Origin: Streptomyces plumbidurans
GTDB lineage: Bacteria; Actinomycetota; Actinomycetes; Streptomycetales; Streptomycetaceae
Length of the DNA: 64,000 nt
Direction: 5' to 3'
NCBI RefSeq assembly: GCF_019857225.1
Contig: NZ_JAFJSY010000042.1
Span: 1 to 64,000, forward strand
A program made the translations under genes and the position numbers. The stretch's first letter is position 1, and each line of letters begins with the position of its first letter. Positions 61,311-64,000 of this stretch are shown here, piece by piece. The notes beneath the pieces were generated by a model. That model did no database searches and was not told the DNA's origin. It worked only from the letters and a program-made list of their open reading frames with translations.

Positions 61311-62795
61311 GTGGACGAGAGCGGCGGGAGCGGGCAGCCGCGGTCCGGCACCGACGAGCCGGCCGAGCACCACGCAGGGCCTACGACCCCGGCCGCCCCC
61401 TCACCCACCCCGGCCGACGAACGGCCCGCCCAGGCCACCGAGGGGGAGAACGAGGGCGGCCCCAGGGACACCCACGACCCGAACACCGCGCACGGCACCG
61501 ACCCCGAAGCGGTCCCCGCCCACGACGCCGCAGGCAACGACACCGCGGACGAACGCGCCGGGCACGACCACCCGGCCGACCACTCCGGCGATCGCACCCT
61601 CGCCCACTCCGGCACCGGCAACCGCCCGCCCAGACGCCCCGAATCCCCCCGAGGCGGCCTGCTCATGGGCCGCCCCTTCGGCGTACCCGTCTACGTCGCG
61701 CCCAGCTGGTTCCTCGTCGCCGCCCTGATCACCTGGGTGTTCGGCGGCCAGCTCGACCGCGTACTGCCCGAACTCGGCGCCGCCCGCTACCTCGTCTCCC
61801 TCTTCTTCGCGGTCGCCTTCTACGCCTCCGTCCTCATCCACGAACTCGCCCACACGGTCGCGGCCCTGCGCTTCAAGCTCCCCGTGCGCCGCATCCAGCT
61901 CCAGTTCTTCGGCGGCGTCTCCGAGATCGAGAAGGAGGCCGAGACCCCCGGCAGGGAGTTCGTGCTGGCCTTCGTCGGCCCACTGCTCTCCCTCGTCCTC
62001 GCCGGCCTCTTCTACGTCGCCATGCAGCCCGTCGAGCCCGGCACCGTCCCCGGCGTCCTGCTGGCCGGCCTGATGATCTCCAACCTCATCGTGGCCGCCT
62101 TCAACCTCCTGCCCGGCCTGCCCCTGGACGGCGGCCGCATGCTGCGCGCCGTGGTCTGGAAGATCACCGGCAAACCCATGAGCGGCACCATCGCCGCCGC
62201 CTGGGTCGGCCGCGCCCTCGCCGTCTCCGTCCTGATCGGCCTGCCGCTGCTCACCCAGTCCGGCGCCCTCGGCTCCACCGCCGAGGACAGCGTCGGCATG
62301 GACACCGTCACCGACGCCCTGCTGGCCGCCATCCTCGCCGCGATCATCTGGACCGGCGCCGGCAACAGCCTGCGCATGGCCCGGCTCAGGGAGCACCTGC
62401 CGGAACTGCGCGCCCGCAACCTCACCCGCCGCGCCGTCCCGGTCGAGACCACCACCCCCCTCTCCGAAGCCCTGCGCCGCGCCAACGCCGCCGGGGCCCG
62501 CGCCCTCGTCGTCGTCGACCCCGACGGCAACCCCCTCTCCCTGGTGCGCGAGGCGGCCATCGTCGGCGTACCCGAACACCGCCGCCCCTGGGTCGCCGTC
62601 AGCGGCCTCGCCCAGGAACTCACCGACGGCATGCGCGTCTCCGCCGAACTCGCCGGCGAGGACCTCCTCGACGTCCTGCGGGCCACCCCCGCCACCGAGT
62701 ACCTGGTGGTCGAGGAGACCGGCGAGATCTACGGCGTCCTGTCCGCCGCCGACGTGGAACGCGCCTTCGTGAAGGCCATGGCCCGCCCGTCCTAG
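61311..62795 (+). CDS. Site-2 protease family (M50) membrane metallopeptidase with CBS domains, 494 aa
   Basis: GTG start. The first 115 residues are acidic and disordered (cytoplasmic tail). Then come membrane helices with GRPFGVPVYVAPSWFLVAALITWVF, the zinc site HELAH (SVLIHELAHTVAALRFKLPV) and the second ligand motif NLLPGLPLDGGRML. The C-terminal 120 residues hold a CBS pair (TTPLSEALRRANAAGARALVVVDPDGNPLSLV, then YLVVEETGEIYGVLSAADVERAF). It cleaves transmembrane segments of unknown substrates and may be controlled by nucleotide binding to the CBS pair. It lies 50 nt before trmI. Confidence 0.93.
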   Translation: MDESGGSGQPRSGTDEPAEHHAGPTTPAAPSPTPADERPAQATEGENEGGPRDTHDPNTAHGTDPEAVPAHDAAGNDTADERAGHDHPADHSGDRTLAHSGTGNRPPRRPESPRGGLLMGRPFGVPVYVAPSWFLVAALITWVFGGQLDRVLPELGAARYLVSLFFAVAFYASVLIHELAHTVAALRFKLPVRRIQLQFFGGVSEIEKEAETPGREFVLAFVGPLLSLVLAGLFYVAMQPVEPGTVPGVLLAGLMISNLIVAAFNLLPGLPLDGGRMLRAVVWKITGKPMSGTIAAAWVGRALAVSVLIGLPLLTQSGALGSTAEDSVGMDTVTDALLAAILAAIIWTGAGNSLRMARLREHLPELRARNLTRRAVPVETTTPLSEALRRANAAGARALVVVDPDGNPLSLVREAAIVGVPEHRRPWVAVSGLAQELTDGMRVSAELAGEDLLDVLRATPATEYLVVEETGEIYGVLSAADVERAFVKAMARPS

Positions 62796-62845
62796 CGGTC
62801 GTCCCGGTGGTCGGCCGTCCCCGCAAACCCCGGTAGGCTGCTCAC

Positions 62846-63748
62846 ATGTCCGAACCGACCGGTGCCGCCCGCAGGCGCGGGCCCTTCAAGGTCGGGGACC
62901 AGGTTCAGCTGACCGACCCCAAGGGCCGCCACTACACGTTCACGCTCGAAGCCGGGAAGAACTTCCACACCCACAAGGGCTCCTTCCCGCACGACGAACT
63001 GATCGGTGCTCCCGAGGGCAGCGTTGTCCGCACCACCGGGAACGTCGCCTACCTCGCGCTGCGCCCCCTGCTCCCCGACTACGTCCTGTCCATGCCCCGC
63101 GGGGCAGCCGTCGTCTACCCGAAGGACGCGGGACAGATCCTCGCCTTCGCCGACATCTTCCCCGGCGCGCGCGTCGTGGAAGCGGGCGTGGGCTCCGGCT
63201 CGCTCAGCAGCTTCCTGCTGCGCGCCATCGGCGACCAGGGCATGCTGCACAGCTACGAGCGACGCGAGGACTTCGCGGAGATCGCCCGGCAGAACGTGGA
63301 GCGCTACTTCGGCGACCCGCACCCCGCCTGGCAGCTCACCGTCGGTGACCTCCAGGACAACCTGTCCGACACCGACGTCGACCGCGTCATCCTCGACATG
63401 CTCGCCCCCTGGGAGTGCCTGGAGGCCGTCTCCAAGGCGCTCGTCCCCGGCGGCATCCTGTGCTGCTACGTGGCGACGACCACCCAGCTCGCCCGCACCG
63501 TGGAGTCCATCCGCGAGATCGGCTGCTTCAACGAGCCGACCTCCTGGGAGACGATGATCCGCAACTGGCACGTGGAGGGCCTCGCCGTCCGCCCCGACCA
63601 CCGGATGATCGGCCACACCGGCTTCCTGCTCACCGCCCGCCGTCTCGCGGACGGCGTCGAGCCCCCCATGCGCCGCCGCCGCCCCGCCAAGGGCGCCTAC
63701 GGCGAGGACTACTCCGGCCCCAACGCCGACGGCGGCTCCGGCCGCTAG
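62846..63748 (+). CDS. trmI: tRNA (adenine-58-N1)-methyltransferase TrmI, 300 aa
   Basis: The start PFKVGDQVQLTDPKGRHYTFTLEAGKNFHTHKGSFPHDELIG is the small N-terminal beta-domain of TrmI. The SAM site VVEAGVGSGSLSSFLLRAIGDQGMLHSYERREDFAEIARQNV and catalytic VILDMLAPWECLEAVSKALVPGG follow. It methylates A58 in the T-loop as a homotetramer. The message appears leaderless: TAGGCT ends 6 nt before the ATG, as for mshC. In actinobacteria this gene usually precedes the proteasome ATPase region. Confidence 0.95.
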   Translation: MSEPTGAARRRGPFKVGDQVQLTDPKGRHYTFTLEAGKNFHTHKGSFPHDELIGAPEGSVVRTTGNVAYLALRPLLPDYVLSMPRGAAVVYPKDAGQILAFADIFPGARVVEAGVGSGSLSSFLLRAIGDQGMLHSYERREDFAEIARQNVERYFGDPHPAWQLTVGDLQDNLSDTDVDRVILDMLAPWECLEAVSKALVPGGILCCYVATTTQLARTVESIREIGCFNEPTSWETMIRNWHVEGLAVRPDHRMIGHTGFLLTARRLADGVEPPMRRRRPAKGAYGEDYSGPNADGGSGR

Positions 63749-63985
63749 AACGGTCCGTGCCCCGCCGGGGCGGTCCGTGCCGCGACAACGTACGGGCGCT
63801 GCCGCCGAGTTCCCGGGTCCCTCCGGAACTCGGCCGCAGCGCCCCCGTGTTGACATGCCGTAACAAATTGAACAAACCCGGCGGGGAGTCCCGAAGAACC
63901 GAACACCCCGCCGTTCCGCCCCACTGTGACGTGTGGCACGATGCAGCCACCCCCACCGGCACAGCCCTCACAGGAGACACTCCTC

Positions 63986-64000
63986 GTGCAGCAATCCGCC
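63986..64000 (+). CDS. Start of a further gene, cut by the window edge
   Basis: GTG 63986 lies 9 nt after AGGAG, and the frame reads VQQSA to the end of the window. Product cannot be told from five codons. Synteny with other actinobacteria would allow a ferredoxin or proteasome-related gene. The 237 nt between trmI and this start hold no gene; TTGACA (63850-63855) lies in a locally AT-richer patch that could be a promoter. Confidence 0.4.

Overview
The window is high-GC actinobacterial DNA, almost certainly from a Streptomyces chromosome. The evidence is chaplin genes (chpH, chpC), a mycothiol ligase gene (mshC), the gylR-glpF-glpK-glpD glycerol cluster, strong G/C third-position bias and many GTG starts. 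From memory, the order chpH/chpC ... SCO1664-family gene, mshC, PAC2 gene, gyl cluster, metH resembles the S. coelicolor core chromosome around SCO1675 to SCO1657. No database was consulted.

Bases 1-20516 are the distal part of an extracellular contractile injection system (eCIS, phage-tail-like particle) locus read on the + strand. It starts inside a large modular protein (more than 1,390 residues visible) that resembles the central and C-terminal parts of DUF4157-type eCIS effectors. A tightly overlapping small-metal-site protein follows, which I propose as its immunity partner. Next come the tube-initiator (CIS_tube), a LysM protein, gp27-like and gp5-like spike parts, a PAAR-like tip, a gp25 wedge, two large baseplate-J type proteins, a tail-I-like protein, a DUF6519-type protein and a leaderless-protein amidase. 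Most junctions overlap by 1-8 nt. Sheath, tube and AAA+ ATPase genes are not in the window and should lie upstream.

Bases 20545-25862 (- strand) hold an M1 metallopeptidase and a Pls/PosA-type single-module NRPS with a membrane and hexapeptide-repeat C-terminus, overlapping by 13 nt. A tRNA-Leu(GAG) follows.

Bases 26405-44800 are mostly housekeeping and developmental genes: an M20 hydrolase, two chaplins, a DUF5703 protein, an acidic protein, a pseudo-RecD-like protein, an aldo/keto reductase, an F420 LLM oxidoreductase, a ferritin-like protein, CorA, a histidine phosphatase, DUF3090, an SCO1664-family kinase-like protein, MshC and PAC2. A two-gene unit (Q-rich protein plus cytoplasmic subtilase) sits between mshC and the PAC2 gene.

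Bases 44798-50841 are a FadR-type regulator, glpD, glpK, glpF and gylR, with near-identical operator candidates in front of glpF and gylR. The remainder is metH, a HAD phosphatase, two tandem solute-binding lipoproteins without permeases, a NarL-type response regulator, an Fe-S PD-(D/E)XK nuclease, an M50 site-2 protease, TrmI, and the first five codons of another gene.

The points most worth following are the eCIS effector/immunity pair, the spike split by one TAG codon inside an in-frame Pro-Pro-X linker, the pseudo-helicase that has lost its P-loop, and the Q-rich/subtilase pair.
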